Positions 45,952-54,994 are shown, counted from the first letter of the stretch. The stretch is DNA of 64,000 nucleotides from Erythrobacter ramosus (GCF_009828055.1 NZ_WTYB01000001.1:263183-327182), one strand, 5' to 3'. Made by a program: numbers and translations. The notes: generated by a model from the letters alone, not told the origin.

Positions 45952-46899
45952 ATGGCCCTCTATGATGCCGAGTTGCGGCGCTACGATTCCAACGTGCTGC
46001 GGCTGCCCGCCGACAAGCGTACTGAATACCACCAGCAGGTCGATCGTCTGATCACGAACCTGTGCGCAAACATCCGGAACAAGACCGACATCAAGATCAC
46101 CAAGGTCGTGAAAGCGGGGTCGTTCGCCAAGTTCACCATCCTGCGCCGCACGAAGGTGGACCCGGTCGATGTCGACGTTGTCTTTTACATCGAAGGCAAG
46201 GACGTCGATGCAGAGACCCTCGAAAGCTTGAGCGAGCAGATCCACGATCTGCTGATCGAGCAGTATCCCAACAAGTCGGTCGAGCATTTCGAGATCCAGC
46301 GCAAGGCAGCAACCGTGCGGTTCGTAGGCAGTGGTCTCAGCGTCGACATCGTGCCCGTCGTCGCGAACGAGTCTCGTGAAGGCTACGGTTGGCAATTCGA
46401 TATCCACGATGGTTCGCGGATGGAAACGTGCGCCCCGTGCCAGATCCAGTTCGTGCGGGATCGCAAGGCCGTTGACAAGGACTACCGGACCCTCGTCCGC
46501 CTCGCGAAGAAGTGGCGCAACCACTCGGAACTCAAGCCGCTCAAGTCCTTTGCAATCGAGCTCATCCTTGCCTTCTTACTCGACAAGAACGGTCCCGGCG
46601 GGAGCATCGAGCGCAAGTTCTGCGACTTCCTCCTCTACATCGCTCAGAGCGGTCTCAAGGAGAGGATCTCATTCCCCGAGAACAGCGTGTTCTTCTCCAG
46701 CTTCGACGATCCCGTCGTCATCATCGACCCGGTCTGCAGCTCGAACAATGTCGCAAGCCGCATCAGCGAGACCGAGCGGCAGCAGATTGTCGCCGCCGCA
46801 ACCGAAGCCTGGGAAGCCGCTCACTTCGCCTCGGTCGAGAACGAGCCGGAACACTGGAAGGATATCTTCGGTCCCCGCTTCAGCACGGAGGATGTGTGA
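45952..46899 (+). CDS. CD-NTase (CBASS oligonucleotide cyclase)
   Basis: A 315-residue cGAS/DncV-like nucleotidyltransferase. The nucleotidyltransferase core shows GS at residues 56-57 (KAGSFAKFT), the metal-binding DxD at 73-75 (PVDVDVVFY) and the third acidic residue, Asp132 (GLSVDIVPVV). The C-terminal half resembles the OAS-like domain. In CBASS, such enzymes make a cyclic oligonucleotide when phage infects. The stop is coupled to the HORMA-like fragment (TGATG), and clade C/D enzymes with HORMA partners look like this one. All catalytic residues are kept, yet no effector or TRIP13-like gene follows; see findings. Confidence 0.92.
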   Translation: MALYDAELRRYDSNVLRLPADKRTEYHQQVDRLITNLCANIRNKTDIKITKVVKAGSFAKFTILRRTKVDPVDVDVVFYIEGKDVDAETLESLSEQIHDLLIEQYPNKSVEHFEIQRKAATVRFVGSGLSVDIVPVVANESREGYGWQFDIHDGSRMETCAPCQIQFVRDRKAVDKDYRTLVRLAKKWRNHSELKPLKSFAIELILAFLLDKNGPGGSIERKFCDFLLYIAQSGLKERISFPENSVFFSSFDDPVVIIDPVCSSNNVASRISETERQQIVAAATEAWEAAHFASVENEPEHWKDIFGPRFSTEDV

Positions 46900-47294
46900 T
46901 GAGCACCGCTACCCGGACCGCGACCTACACCGAAGTCGACGTTGCCAACGTCGTGCGCCGGGTCAAAGCCGATCTTTTCATGATCGCTGACAGCACTGGC
47001 GCGATCACGCGCGACAAAGGGCTTGCTACAGGCTCATCGGGCTGGCTAGGCATAGGAGCCATCTCGCGCAAGGCATCCGCTTTGGCTCGCCGGATCGCCT
47101 CAAGGGTCTCCGACCTTGCACCGATCGCGCTGAGGAATAATTCGAGCGTGTCCGTATCTCGGTACATCTCGCTGGGGCTGACATCCGCAGCGCCTTGGTG
47201 CGCCCACTTGTTTCTAACCGACTGGAGCTCCTTCAGCCAGGAACGTGCTTCTCGGGGCAAGGTTAGGCTAGCACTAAGATCGAACCAGTTCTGA
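46899..47294 (+). pseudogene. truncated bacterial HORMA-domain gene (CBASS)
   Basis: The first ~40 codons (MSTATRTATYTEVDV, then RRVKADLFMIADSTGAIT) match what I remember of CBASS HORMA proteins (Cap7 family), coupled to the CD-NTase stop. From about 47018 the frame runs as antisense of a HEPN-Swt1-like gene and carries no HORMA character. HORMA proteins are normally about 160-180 residues; this one has lost three quarters. The identity of the fragment is good but short. The lost part would include the HORMA core and safety-belt region needed to activate the cyclase. Confidence 0.65.
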
Positions 47295-47488
47295 TCTAAG
47301 ATCCGCAAGAGAGCTGCAAAATCGAAGTCCGAGATCTGAGTGAAGTTTTTTTCGCGGGCGATCCGCTGTTGCTGGAAGGTCAGCCGATCAAGAACGTGCT
47401 TTGACCACCAATCCGGTGAAATTTTGGGCAGGCAATCCCCAAGAAACTTGGCAACATCTGCCGATGCGGCTCGCAAAAGTGAGATCAT
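46925..47488 (-). pseudogene. truncated HEPN-Swt1-like gene (N-terminal part)
   Basis: The 5' end is intact: a strong AAGGAGGG ribosome site precedes the ATG at 47488. The first ~155 codons resemble the HEPN-Swt1 domain found in defence genes: DWWSKHVLDRLTFQQQRI, DFAALLRILDQNWFDLSA and the HEPN catalytic pair R92 to H97 in VRNKWAHQ. From about 47018 the frame continues as antisense of the HORMA fragment and ends at 46925. The full-length family usually carries a helicase or further domains after HEPN; these are gone. The fragment might still make a small HEPN protein. Confidence 0.68.
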
Positions 47489-47716
47489 TCATTGCCCTCC
47501 TTGCGTCCGCACCGACGCCCGACGAACCATTGCTATCAGTCGAGCGCAGAATTTCATCATCAAAATCGGATGCTAGCGGCAAGTTCGTCCCGCTAGACCG
47601 AGAATTCCGGTTATGCCTTGAATCAATCGTATAAAGTTTGAACGGTAAGTGCGAACCTGGACGGAGGACCACTTGGCGGGCATTCTGATTAAGATGGATA
47701 GGCAAGGGGTCGGACT

Positions 47717-48634
47717 GTGAAGGGTGTCTTCGAGATCAGTGGCGATTCTCGGTACGACGACGAGATCACCGAGCGCTACCATTTTCCGAGCAATTACCTT
47801 CCTGTTGCTCGGAATTTGGCCGGCGATTGGATCGTGTACCGTGAAACCCGTATCGCCGGCGGAAGGATGGCGTACATCGCTGCGGCCATGGTGGAGCGGA
47901 TCGATCCCGATCCCGTTGACCCAAGCCACTACTACGCCAGGGTGCGCGACTATCTCGAATTCGACCAGCCAGTTCCTTACCGCGATTGCGATGGCCGCTT
48001 TGCCGAGCGTTTCCTGCGCGAGATGGCGAGACCCGGCGATGCCGGACGCACGATGCGGGGCAAATCGGTTCGCGCGCTCGACAACGCTGACTTCGTCGCG
48101 ATCGTCAATGCAGGTCTGGCCGAGACCCTCGATCCGGACAACCGGATCAGACTTGAGCTCGATACCTTTCGGATCGACGTGGAGACCAGCCTACTACTGG
48201 GTGATCAGTTTGCCCAACGGCGGGTTGAGCAGATGCTGGTCAATCGCAAGATCCGCGATGCCAACTTCCGAAACCACGTCCTCGACGCCTATGAAAACAC
48301 GTGTGCCGTGACAGGTCTCAGGATCGTCAACGGGGGCGGTAAAGCCGAGGCCCAGGCCGCGCATATCTGGTCGGTTGCGGATGGCGGGCCGGACATTGTC
48401 CAGAACGGGGTGGCACTATCGGCGACCGCACACTGGCTGTTCGATCGGCATCTGATCAGCTTTGATGACAATCTTTGCCTGCTTGTCTCACACAACAAAG
48501 TGCCGTCGGAATACCTCCAACTGTTCCCCCCGGCCGGGCAGCAGATTCGCCTGCCACGCGATTCAGGTCTTCATCCACGCCCTGATTTTGTCGCACGGCA
48601 CAGGGAGCGGTTCGCAGGGGCTCTCGCTCACTAA
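47717..48634 (+). CDS. HNH endonuclease with uncharacterised N-terminal domain
   Basis: A 305-residue protein. The C-terminal HNH nuclease module has CAVTGLRIVN, QAAHIWSVADGG and NGVALSATAHWLFDRHLIS, which carry the metal and catalytic His/Asn residues. The N-terminal ~180 residues (YDDEITERYHFPSNYLPVARNLAGDWIVYRE) look like a small beta-rich binding domain, possibly for modified bases, but I cannot name it. GTG start with AAGGGG upstream. It is divergent from the HEPN fragment and convergent with the S24 gene, six nt apart. A stand-alone restriction nuclease role is plausible in this island. Confidence 0.83.
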   Translation: MKGVFEISGDSRYDDEITERYHFPSNYLPVARNLAGDWIVYRETRIAGGRMAYIAAAMVERIDPDPVDPSHYYARVRDYLEFDQPVPYRDCDGRFAERFLREMARPGDAGRTMRGKSVRALDNADFVAIVNAGLAETLDPDNRIRLELDTFRIDVETSLLLGDQFAQRRVEQMLVNRKIRDANFRNHVLDAYENTCAVTGLRIVNGGGKAEAQAAHIWSVADGGPDIVQNGVALSATAHWLFDRHLISFDDNLCLLVSHNKVPSEYLQLFPPAGQQIRLPRDSGLHPRPDFVARHRERFAGALAH

Positions 48635-48639
48635 GTCGG

Positions 48640-49275
48640 TCAGACAGTCCGGCCGAACCAGATTACGCGGCCGACGACATGAACAGTAGCGCGATCGACA
48701 TCGGTCCAACTCGGGTAAGACGCATTGTCACTCGAAATGGTGATGTGGCGGCCGCCTGGCTGCATGGTCACACGCTTCACGACGAGCGCATCGTCGATCC
48801 GCAGGACATAGATGCCATCGCGTAGCCGCGCGCCATGATCAGAGGCATCGACCAAAACCTCGTCGTCGTCCCTGAGCGTCGGTTCCATCGATTCCCCATC
48901 AACGTGGATGATCGAGAGGCTTGCGCTCTTGGCCCGCGTCAGTCTGCCAAGCCAGCGTTCGTCGAACCCAAACCTGGTATGTGCTGCCTCGCTTTCAGCA
49001 ATCGCGCCAAAACCCGCCGAAGCGTCGACATCGAGTACCGGGATCTCGACCAGGCCATCCTTCACCTGGGGCGGCGGGCCGCCGAGCAGTTGCTCGTCCA
49101 CGCCAAAGAACCGCGCAAGGAGACGACGGTCTTCGTCATCCAGCTTACGCGGAGAGCCGCGCTTGATGAATTGCTGGATATACGCGGGGTTGCGATTGAG
49201 CAGCCGCGAAACCGCGGAATACCCAACGTGTCGCTGCCGGATCAGGCGATCCAGCTCTTCTCTGACATTTTCCAT
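48640..49275 (-). CDS. XRE/S24-type LexA-like repressor-protease
   Basis: A 211-residue repressor with an N-terminal HTH (about 5-65: YSAVSRLLNRNPAYIQQFIKRGSP) and a C-terminal S24 peptidase domain. The catalytic Ser is in VDGESMEPTL, and the Lys in LVVKRVTM. Such repressors undergo RecA-stimulated self-cleavage and resemble lambda CI rather than host LexA. It is divergent from a 60-residue gene; the gap between them carries an SOS-type box and two palindromes, so it probably controls itself and that gene. Confidence 0.92.
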   Translation of the reverse strand: MENVREELDRLIRQRHVGYSAVSRLLNRNPAYIQQFIKRGSPRKLDDEDRRLLARFFGVDEQLLGGPPPQVKDGLVEIPVLDVDASAGFGAIAESEAAHTRFGFDERWLGRLTRAKSASLSIIHVDGESMEPTLRDDDEVLVDASDHGARLRDGIYVLRIDDALVVKRVTMQPGGRHITISSDNASYPSWTDVDRATVHVVGRVIWFGRTV

Positions 49276-49311
49276 CCGTGTCGCCTTTCGAGGGGCGGTC
49301 CAGGCAGATTG

Positions 49312-49326
49312 TAGGATTTCATCCTA
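49312..49326. promoter_or_regulatory. palindrome TAGGAT-TTC-ATCCTA
   Basis: A perfect 6-bp inverted repeat with a 3-nt centre, 36 nt upstream of the S24 repressor start. It is a good candidate operator for that repressor. Confidence 0.5.
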
Positions 49327-49341
49327 GACTCGATGGAGTCT
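49326..49341. promoter_or_regulatory. palindrome AGACTC-GATG-GAGTCT
   Basis: A perfect 6-bp inverted repeat with a 4-nt centre directly next to the previous palindrome. It may be a second operator half or an overlapping site. Sequence differs from the first, so it may bind a different protein. Confidence 0.42.
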
Positions 49342-49350
49342 TCCTAATAA

Positions 49351-49365
49351 GAACATATCAAGAAC
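49351..49365 (+). promoter_or_regulatory. alphaproteobacterial LexA (SOS) box GAAC-N7-GAAC
   Basis: GAACATATCAAGAAC matches the alphaproteobacterial LexA box (GTTC-N7-GTTC on the other strand) exactly. It lies 28 nt before the 60-residue gene and 75 nt before the S24 repressor start, so it would respond to host LexA during DNA damage. Confidence 0.65.
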
Positions 49366-49393
49366 ACAAGCTGATTCTGAGTCGAGGTAGATC

Positions 49394-49576
49394 ATGAAGC
49401 TGCTGGATCGCATCGAGTTGCATCTCAGGGAAACGCACATTTCCGCCACCCGCTTTGGCAGGCGTGCGGTGGGAGATCCGCGCTTCGTGCTGGACTTGCG
49501 GATGGGGCGGCGGCCACGGCGGCGAACCCTTGAGAGGGTAGAGACTTATTTGAATAGCCACCATCAATCGAATTAG
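49394..49576 (+). CDS. small basic protein, HTH-like, 60 residues
   Basis: A 60-residue Arg-rich protein (KLLDRIELHLRETHISATRF, later LDLRMGRRPRRRTLERVETYL) that I recall as a recurrent small protein in sphingomonads next to S24 repressors. The spacing of helices resembles a compact XRE-like HTH. An apparent ribosome site is weak (GAGGTAG). The SOS box just upstream suggests damage induction. Function unknown. Confidence 0.75.
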   Translation: MKLLDRIELHLRETHISATRFGRRAVGDPRFVLDLRMGRRPRRRTLERVETYLNSHHQSN

Positions 49577-49736
49577 AACGATCCTCACCGGGATGCATCT
49601 TCAAATTTAGTTCTCACGGCTATTTGGGGATATTTCGTGGATCGGGGCGAGTTCAATTGGACCACTCAGTTTGGCTCGATGCCTGCCATCACGCCGGTTG
49701 CCATTCAAACGTTGTTCGGCGATTGTGCTCGATAAG

Positions 49737-52103
49737 ATGAATACCGAAGCGGATACCTGTCGAAAGTACATTGTTCCCAAGTTGCAATCCGCAGGCTGGG
49801 ACGAATCGCCGTGCGCGATTCAAGAGCAACGGACCTTTACGGACGGTCGGGTTCTCTTCGTCGGTGGAGTGCCACGACGAGGGACACGCAAGCGTGCGGA
49901 TTACATCCTGCGCTATCGGCCTGACTACCCGATCGCTGTGATCGAAGCGAAGGCAGGCTATCGCTCAGCTCATGACGGCGTTCAGCAAGCGAAGGAATAT
50001 GCCGAAGTGCTGGGCGTCAGGTTTGCATATGCAAGCAACGGTCGGGACATAATCGAAATCGACCTGGCTCTCGGGACTGAGGTTCAGCGTACCGACTTCC
50101 CGACCCCGGGCGAACTTTGGTCTCGCGTCGAGACCCGCTTGGAAATCTCAGGCGATCGTGCCTCTAAGCTGTTGTCAGCGAGTTTTCCTGATCCCGAACG
50201 ACCGCTGCGCTACTACCAGGAGATTGCAGTCAATCGTGCGATGGAAGCGATCCTGGGCGGGCAACGCCGTGCTTTGCTCAATCTTTGCACCGGCGCCGGA
50301 AAGACCGCGGTTGCATTCCAGCTCTGCTGGCGCCTGTGGTCAGCCGGATGGAACAAGCGCGGCGACCATCGCAAGCCCAAAGTCCTTTTCCTTGCCGACC
50401 GGAATATCCTAGTCGACGATCCCAAGGATAAGACTTTCGCTCCGTTTGGCGATGCGCGCTGGAAGCTGGGTGCGAACGCGATCAGCCATGGCCGCGACAT
50501 CTACTTCTCAACCTATCAGGCCATCGCGCGCGACGAGAACCGTCCCGGCCTCTACAAGGAGTTCGCACCTGACTTCTTCGACCTCATCATAATCGATGAG
50601 TGTCATCGGGGAAGTGCGCGTTCGGACAGTTCCTGGCGTGAGATCCTGGAATGGTTCGAGCCAGCCTATCAGCTTGGAATGACGGCCACGCCTCTGCGGG
50701 AAGAGAGCCGGGACACCTATGCCTATTTCCAGAAGCCTCTGTACACCTACTCCCTGGCACAAGGGATCGAGGACGGCTTTCTCGCGCCCTACCGGGTTCA
50801 CCGCATCGTCACCGATCTCGATGCCGTCGGATGGCGTCCATCTGCCGGGGAACTGGATCGTTACGGGCGGGAGATTCCGGACGAGGAATACCAGACAAAG
50901 GACTTCGAGCGCCTTATCGCACTGCGGTCCCGGACCGAGGCCATCGCCCGTCACCTGACCGATTTCCTCAAGAACACAGACCGCTTTGCCAAGACCATCG
51001 TGTTCTGTGTCGATCAGGATCATGCCAGCGAGATGCGGCAGGCGCTGATCAATCTGAATTCCGACATGGTTGCCAAGTATCCAGATTACGTAACGCGGGT
51101 GACGTCCGATGAGGGCGACATTGGCAAGGGCAAGCTTGGCACGTTTCAGGATGTGGAGTCCGAAACGCCGGTCATCCTCACTACATCGCAGTTGCTGACC
51201 ACGGGGGTCGATGCGCCTACCTGCAAGAATGTGGCCCTGGCGCGCGTCGTCGGCTCGATGGCGGAATTCAAGCAGATCATCGGACGTGGAACTCGGCTTC
51301 GCGAGGACTACGGGAAGCTCTGGTTCAACATCCTGGATTACACCGGCACCGCGACCGAAAAGTTTGCGGACCCGGCCTTCGACGGTGATCCTGCAGCCGA
51401 AATCACGACTGAAATCGATGCCGATGGCGAAGTCGTGGCTACAGATGAGGAACAGATCGAAACTGCATCGGACGACTTCGAAGCCGATGCGGGTACGACG
51501 GTACTGCCGCCGGATGAACCCGACGCCCTGCCGCGAAAGCTCTACGTTGATGGCGGCGAAGTCGAAGTCGTCGCCCATCTGGTCTATGATCTCGATTCCG
51601 ATGGGAAGCGGCTGACCTGTCGCAAGCTCACCGACTGGACCGGGGAGAAAGTTCGGACGCTGTTTCCCACGCCAGCGGCCTTTCGTGCCGAGTGGGCCAT
51701 TCAGGACAAGCGCAGCGCGATCATCGATGCCTTGGCCGAACGCGGGATCGATCTAGTCGCGCTTCAGGTTGATGCGGGCAGGCCAGAGGACGATCCGTTC
51801 GACCTTCTTTGTCACCTCGCCTGGAATGCACCGCTTACCACGCGGACAGAGCGCGCCCAACGGCTGCGCGCCCGTGATCCGGACCTGTTTCAGCGGTATG
51901 GCGATGAAGCGAGGGTTGTGATTGACGCCTTGCTTGAAAAGTATGCCGCCACCGGGCCTGACCAGCTATCCTTGCCTCAGGCGCTCAAGGTTCAGCCCAT
52001 TTCCGACTTCGGCAATCCCAGCGAGATCGCGCGCCTGTTCGGCGGCCCCCAGGCGATGCGTGAAGCGGTGGCGGAACTGACCGAAGCTCTCTATGCGGCC
52101 TGA
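49737..52103 (+). CDS. hsdR: type I restriction endonuclease subunit R
   Basis: A 788-residue HsdR. The N-terminal PD-(D/E)XK nuclease shows RADYILRY and IAVIEAKAGY, and the SF2 translocase has Walker A CTGAGKTA (about residue 185), DECH (about 287), TATPLREE (about 315) and helicase-C motifs such as GRGTRLREDYGK. It completes the restriction complex R2M2S with the next two genes. A later, acidic, low-complexity stretch (about 555-600) precedes the C-terminal domain. The start ATG at 49737 matches the family (MNTEADTCRKYIVPKLQ); it has only a weak ribosome site. Confidence 0.96.
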   Translation: MNTEADTCRKYIVPKLQSAGWDESPCAIQEQRTFTDGRVLFVGGVPRRGTRKRADYILRYRPDYPIAVIEAKAGYRSAHDGVQQAKEYAEVLGVRFAYASNGRDIIEIDLALGTEVQRTDFPTPGELWSRVETRLEISGDRASKLLSASFPDPERPLRYYQEIAVNRAMEAILGGQRRALLNLCTGAGKTAVAFQLCWRLWSAGWNKRGDHRKPKVLFLADRNILVDDPKDKTFAPFGDARWKLGANAISHGRDIYFSTYQAIARDENRPGLYKEFAPDFFDLIIIDECHRGSARSDSSWREILEWFEPAYQLGMTATPLREESRDTYAYFQKPLYTYSLAQGIEDGFLAPYRVHRIVTDLDAVGWRPSAGELDRYGREIPDEEYQTKDFERLIALRSRTEAIARHLTDFLKNTDRFAKTIVFCVDQDHASEMRQALINLNSDMVAKYPDYVTRVTSDEGDIGKGKLGTFQDVESETPVILTTSQLLTTGVDAPTCKNVALARVVGSMAEFKQIIGRGTRLREDYGKLWFNILDYTGTATEKFADPAFDGDPAAEITTEIDADGEVVATDEEQIETASDDFEADAGTTVLPPDEPDALPRKLYVDGGEVEVVAHLVYDLDSDGKRLTCRKLTDWTGEKVRTLFPTPAAFRAEWAIQDKRSAIIDALAERGIDLVALQVDAGRPEDDPFDLLCHLAWNAPLTTRTERAQRLRARDPDLFQRYGDEARVVIDALLEKYAATGPDQLSLPQALKVQPISDFGNPSEIARLFGGPQAMREAVAELTEALYAA

Positions 52104-52121
52104 TAATCGATAAGGATGACC

Positions 52122-53681
52122 ATGGCCCGCGCCCCGAAAAATACTGCCCCTCAGACCACGGCCCAGCGCCTCGATTCCATCGTGAAGTCCGCCCGCAAGA
52201 TCATGCGGAAAGACAAGGGGCTGAATGGCGATCTCGATAGGCTGCCCGTCCTTACCTGGATCATGTTCCTCAAGTTCCTCGATGACCTGGAGCGTATGCA
52301 TCAGGACGAAGCGGAACTGGCGGGCAGCGCGTTCAGGTCGGCAATCGAACCACCCTATCGGTGGCGGGATTGGGCAGCGGACAAGGACGGCATCACCGGG
52401 CCGGACTTGCTGACCTTCATTACCGCCGAAAAGGCCACGTTGCCGGATGGCAGCGAAGGCCCGGGCCTGTTTGCCTACCTGCGAGGGCTGCGCGGCACCA
52501 ATGGCGGGCGCGACCGCCGCGATGTGATCGCTACCGTGTTTCGCGGCGTCACCAACCGCATGGAGAGCGGCTATCTCCTGCGCGACGTGATCAACTTGAT
52601 CAATGCCATCCACTTCGACAGCTCTGAGGAAATGCACACCCTCGGGCGGCTGTACGAGACGCTACTGCGGGAAATGCGGGATGCCGCAGGCGACAGCGGC
52701 GAGTTCTACACGCCGCGCGCCGTTGTTCGCTTCATGGTCGAAAGGATCAACCCGACCATCGGCGAGACTGTGCTTGATCCGGCCTGTGGCACCGGCGGCT
52801 TCCTTACCGAAGCCTTTTCACACATGGCGCTTCAGGCGGACACTGTGGAACGGCGTGAGCAGCTTCAATCGGGTAGCCTCGCGGGCATAGAGGCCAAATC
52901 TCTGCCCTTCCTGCTGGCGCAGATGAACTTGCTGCTGCACGGACTGGAGTCACCGGAGATCGATCCTGGCAATGCGCTGCGATTCCGCCTGACCGAAATC
53001 GGTGAGCGCGAACGGGTGAACGTGATCCTCACCAATCCGCCATTTGGCGGTGAGGAAGAAGCTGGAATCCTTTCCAACTTCCCCGATGATCGCCGCACGG
53101 CGGAAACCACTCAGTTGTTCTTGCAGCTGATCATGCGGCGGTTGAAGCGCAAAGGCCAAGGCCGTGCCGCTGTCGTCGTGCCGCACGGCACGCTGTTCGG
53201 CACCGGCGTAGCCGCGCGGATCAAGGCAGACCTGCTGGAAAAGTTCAACCTTCACACTATCGTGCGCCTGCCCGAGGGCGTCTTCGCGCCTTACACCGAC
53301 ATCGCGGCGAACCTCCTGTTCTTCGACACGAGCGGCCCGACCGGGCAGATTGCCTACTGGGAACAGCCCGCGCCGGAAGGACGCCGTAAGTATTCAAAGA
53401 CCGCGCCCCTGCAGTCCGCCGATCTGGCAGACTTGAGCACTTGGTGGGACACGCGCGGCGACGATCCGCGTGCATGGACAGTCGATGGTCCTGCCCTTAT
53501 CGAGCGCGATGCCGGCGGGCAGGTCGTAGCGGTAAATCTCGACATCAAGAATCCCAATGCCACGGCAGCCGAGGATCACCGCACTCCATCCGAGATTCTG
53601 GCGGCAAGTTTGGACTGTGAGCGCGCCGTAGTCGGCATTCTCGAAGAAATGCAGCAGCTTGTCGTTGAGTGGACCCGCTGA
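52122..53681 (+). CDS. hsdM: type I DNA methyltransferase subunit M
   Basis: A 519-residue N6-adenine methyltransferase. The SAM motif DPACGTGGFLTEAF is near 219, and the catalytic NPPFGGEEE near 304. The N-terminal HsdM domain (about 10-140) is complete. I chose the ATG at 52122 because AAGGA lies 5 nt upstream; an ATG at 52116 overlaps that ribosome site. Its stop and the hsdS start share a base (TGATG). Intact motifs suggest that the host carries this methylation. Confidence 0.97.
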   Translation: MARAPKNTAPQTTAQRLDSIVKSARKIMRKDKGLNGDLDRLPVLTWIMFLKFLDDLERMHQDEAELAGSAFRSAIEPPYRWRDWAADKDGITGPDLLTFITAEKATLPDGSEGPGLFAYLRGLRGTNGGRDRRDVIATVFRGVTNRMESGYLLRDVINLINAIHFDSSEEMHTLGRLYETLLREMRDAAGDSGEFYTPRAVVRFMVERINPTIGETVLDPACGTGGFLTEAFSHMALQADTVERREQLQSGSLAGIEAKSLPFLLAQMNLLLHGLESPEIDPGNALRFRLTEIGERERVNVILTNPPFGGEEEAGILSNFPDDRRTAETTQLFLQLIMRRLKRKGQGRAAVVVPHGTLFGTGVAARIKADLLEKFNLHTIVRLPEGVFAPYTDIAANLLFFDTSGPTGQIAYWEQPAPEGRRKYSKTAPLQSADLADLSTWWDTRGDDPRAWTVDGPALIERDAGGQVVAVNLDIKNPNATAAEDHRTPSEILAASLDCERAVVGILEEMQQLVVEWTR

Positions 53682-54820
53682 TGACCGAAGCTCAGGATAC
53701 CGCGCTTGGGGAAATTGCCACGCTAACTTGGCGAGGCGAAGTGCCGCAACCAGATCAAACCTATCGGCTGGTCGGCGTCCGTTGGTGGGGTGGCGGCGCT
53801 TACGAATACAAGCGCATTCAAGGTGCTGATACTCAAGCTCCACAGCTTTTCCGCGTTGAACCCGGCGACTTGGTGATCAACAAGATTTGGGCACGGCATG
53901 GCAGCATCGCCATTGTCGATGAGACGCTTGCCGGTGCCCACGGGTCAGCCGAGTTTCCAACCTTCACGCTTGACACTGATCGCGTCAATCCGCGGTTCGT
54001 GCACTGGTTCAGCAAGTCCAAGTTGGCTTGGATGCAATGTGAAGCATTGTCGCAGGGTACGAGTGGAAAGAACCGAGTTAAGCCAGAGCGGTTTTTGACC
54101 ATCCGCATTCCGCTCCCCTCCTTGGAAGTCCAGCGCAAGCTCACAGCTCGGTTTGATAGCGCCGCGATCGCCGTTTCGGCACGAGGAAGCCAAGCTGCCA
54201 AAGTGGCATCGGAAGTTGAGGCAACCTTGCGAGCCGCCTTTGCCCGGATTATCGCTGATGCACCGCGCGTGGCCATGGGTGAAATCGCGCCGCTGGTTCG
54301 TCGCCCGGTCGTGATCGATCCGGATGCATCCTATCCAGAACTTGGCGTTCGCTCTTTCGGCAAGGGCCTATTCACCAAGCCTGACCTCGTGGGGGAGGAA
54401 CTGACCTGGCAATCGCTCTACCGGATCGAAGAAGGTGATCTGGTTTTCAGTAATATCAAGGCATGGGAAGGCGCGTTCGCTGTTGCCGAGCGCGAACACC
54501 ACGGCAAGCACGGTTCCCATCGGTATTTGACCTGCGTGCCTGATTCTGACCGGGCGACCGCCCACTTCCTTTGGCATTATCTGCAATCCAATGAAGGCAT
54601 CTATCAGGTCGGGCAAGCATCGGCAGGCAGCGCCGACCGCAACCGAACCTTGGCAACCAAACGGCTGCAAGCCATCAAGGTGCCGGTGCCATCGCTCGAT
54701 GCCCAACTCTGGTTTGACAGCCTCCAGGCCAAGGCCCGCGCCGCCAAGGCCGCTCAGGCAGAGGCGACGGCGCACCTCGACCAATTGCTACCGGCGATGC
54801 TCAACGAGGTGTTCGGCTAG
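53681..54820 (+). CDS. hsdS: type I restriction-modification specificity subunit S
   Basis: A 379-residue specificity subunit with two target-recognition domains (about 1-140 and 190-330), each followed by a conserved coiled coil (about 150-190 and 345-375). RFLTIRIPLPSLEVQRKLTARF and LQAIKVPVPSLDAQLWFDSL mark the two TRD-to-helix junctions. The recognition sequence cannot be read from the protein by eye. It is coupled to hsdM. No inverted repeats that would allow TRD switching were seen nearby. Confidence 0.95.
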   Translation: MTEAQDTALGEIATLTWRGEVPQPDQTYRLVGVRWWGGGAYEYKRIQGADTQAPQLFRVEPGDLVINKIWARHGSIAIVDETLAGAHGSAEFPTFTLDTDRVNPRFVHWFSKSKLAWMQCEALSQGTSGKNRVKPERFLTIRIPLPSLEVQRKLTARFDSAAIAVSARGSQAAKVASEVEATLRAAFARIIADAPRVAMGEIAPLVRRPVVIDPDASYPELGVRSFGKGLFTKPDLVGEELTWQSLYRIEEGDLVFSNIKAWEGAFAVAEREHHGKHGSHRYLTCVPDSDRATAHFLWHYLQSNEGIYQVGQASAGSADRNRTLATKRLQAIKVPVPSLDAQLWFDSLQAKARAAKAAQAEATAHLDQLLPAMLNEVFG

Positions 54821-54994
54821 GTCCCTTCCCAAGGATGGGAGCTGAAGCTTGCTAAAGGACAAGCTTCAGTGGCTGAATAAATCAGTATGCTATATTGCGT
54901 TTAGTGAGTTCCCTACCCGATGTTCAACCGGTTGCAGGGTTGCACATCCGCATCCGGAGCGGACTCCGTGGCAGCAACCTGTAGGAGTACGTCA

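Noticed and set aside
48640..49275. Calling the S24 protein the host LexA
   Set aside because: The HTH region is XRE-like and unlike LexA's N-terminus, so it is more likely an element-encoded CI-type repressor.
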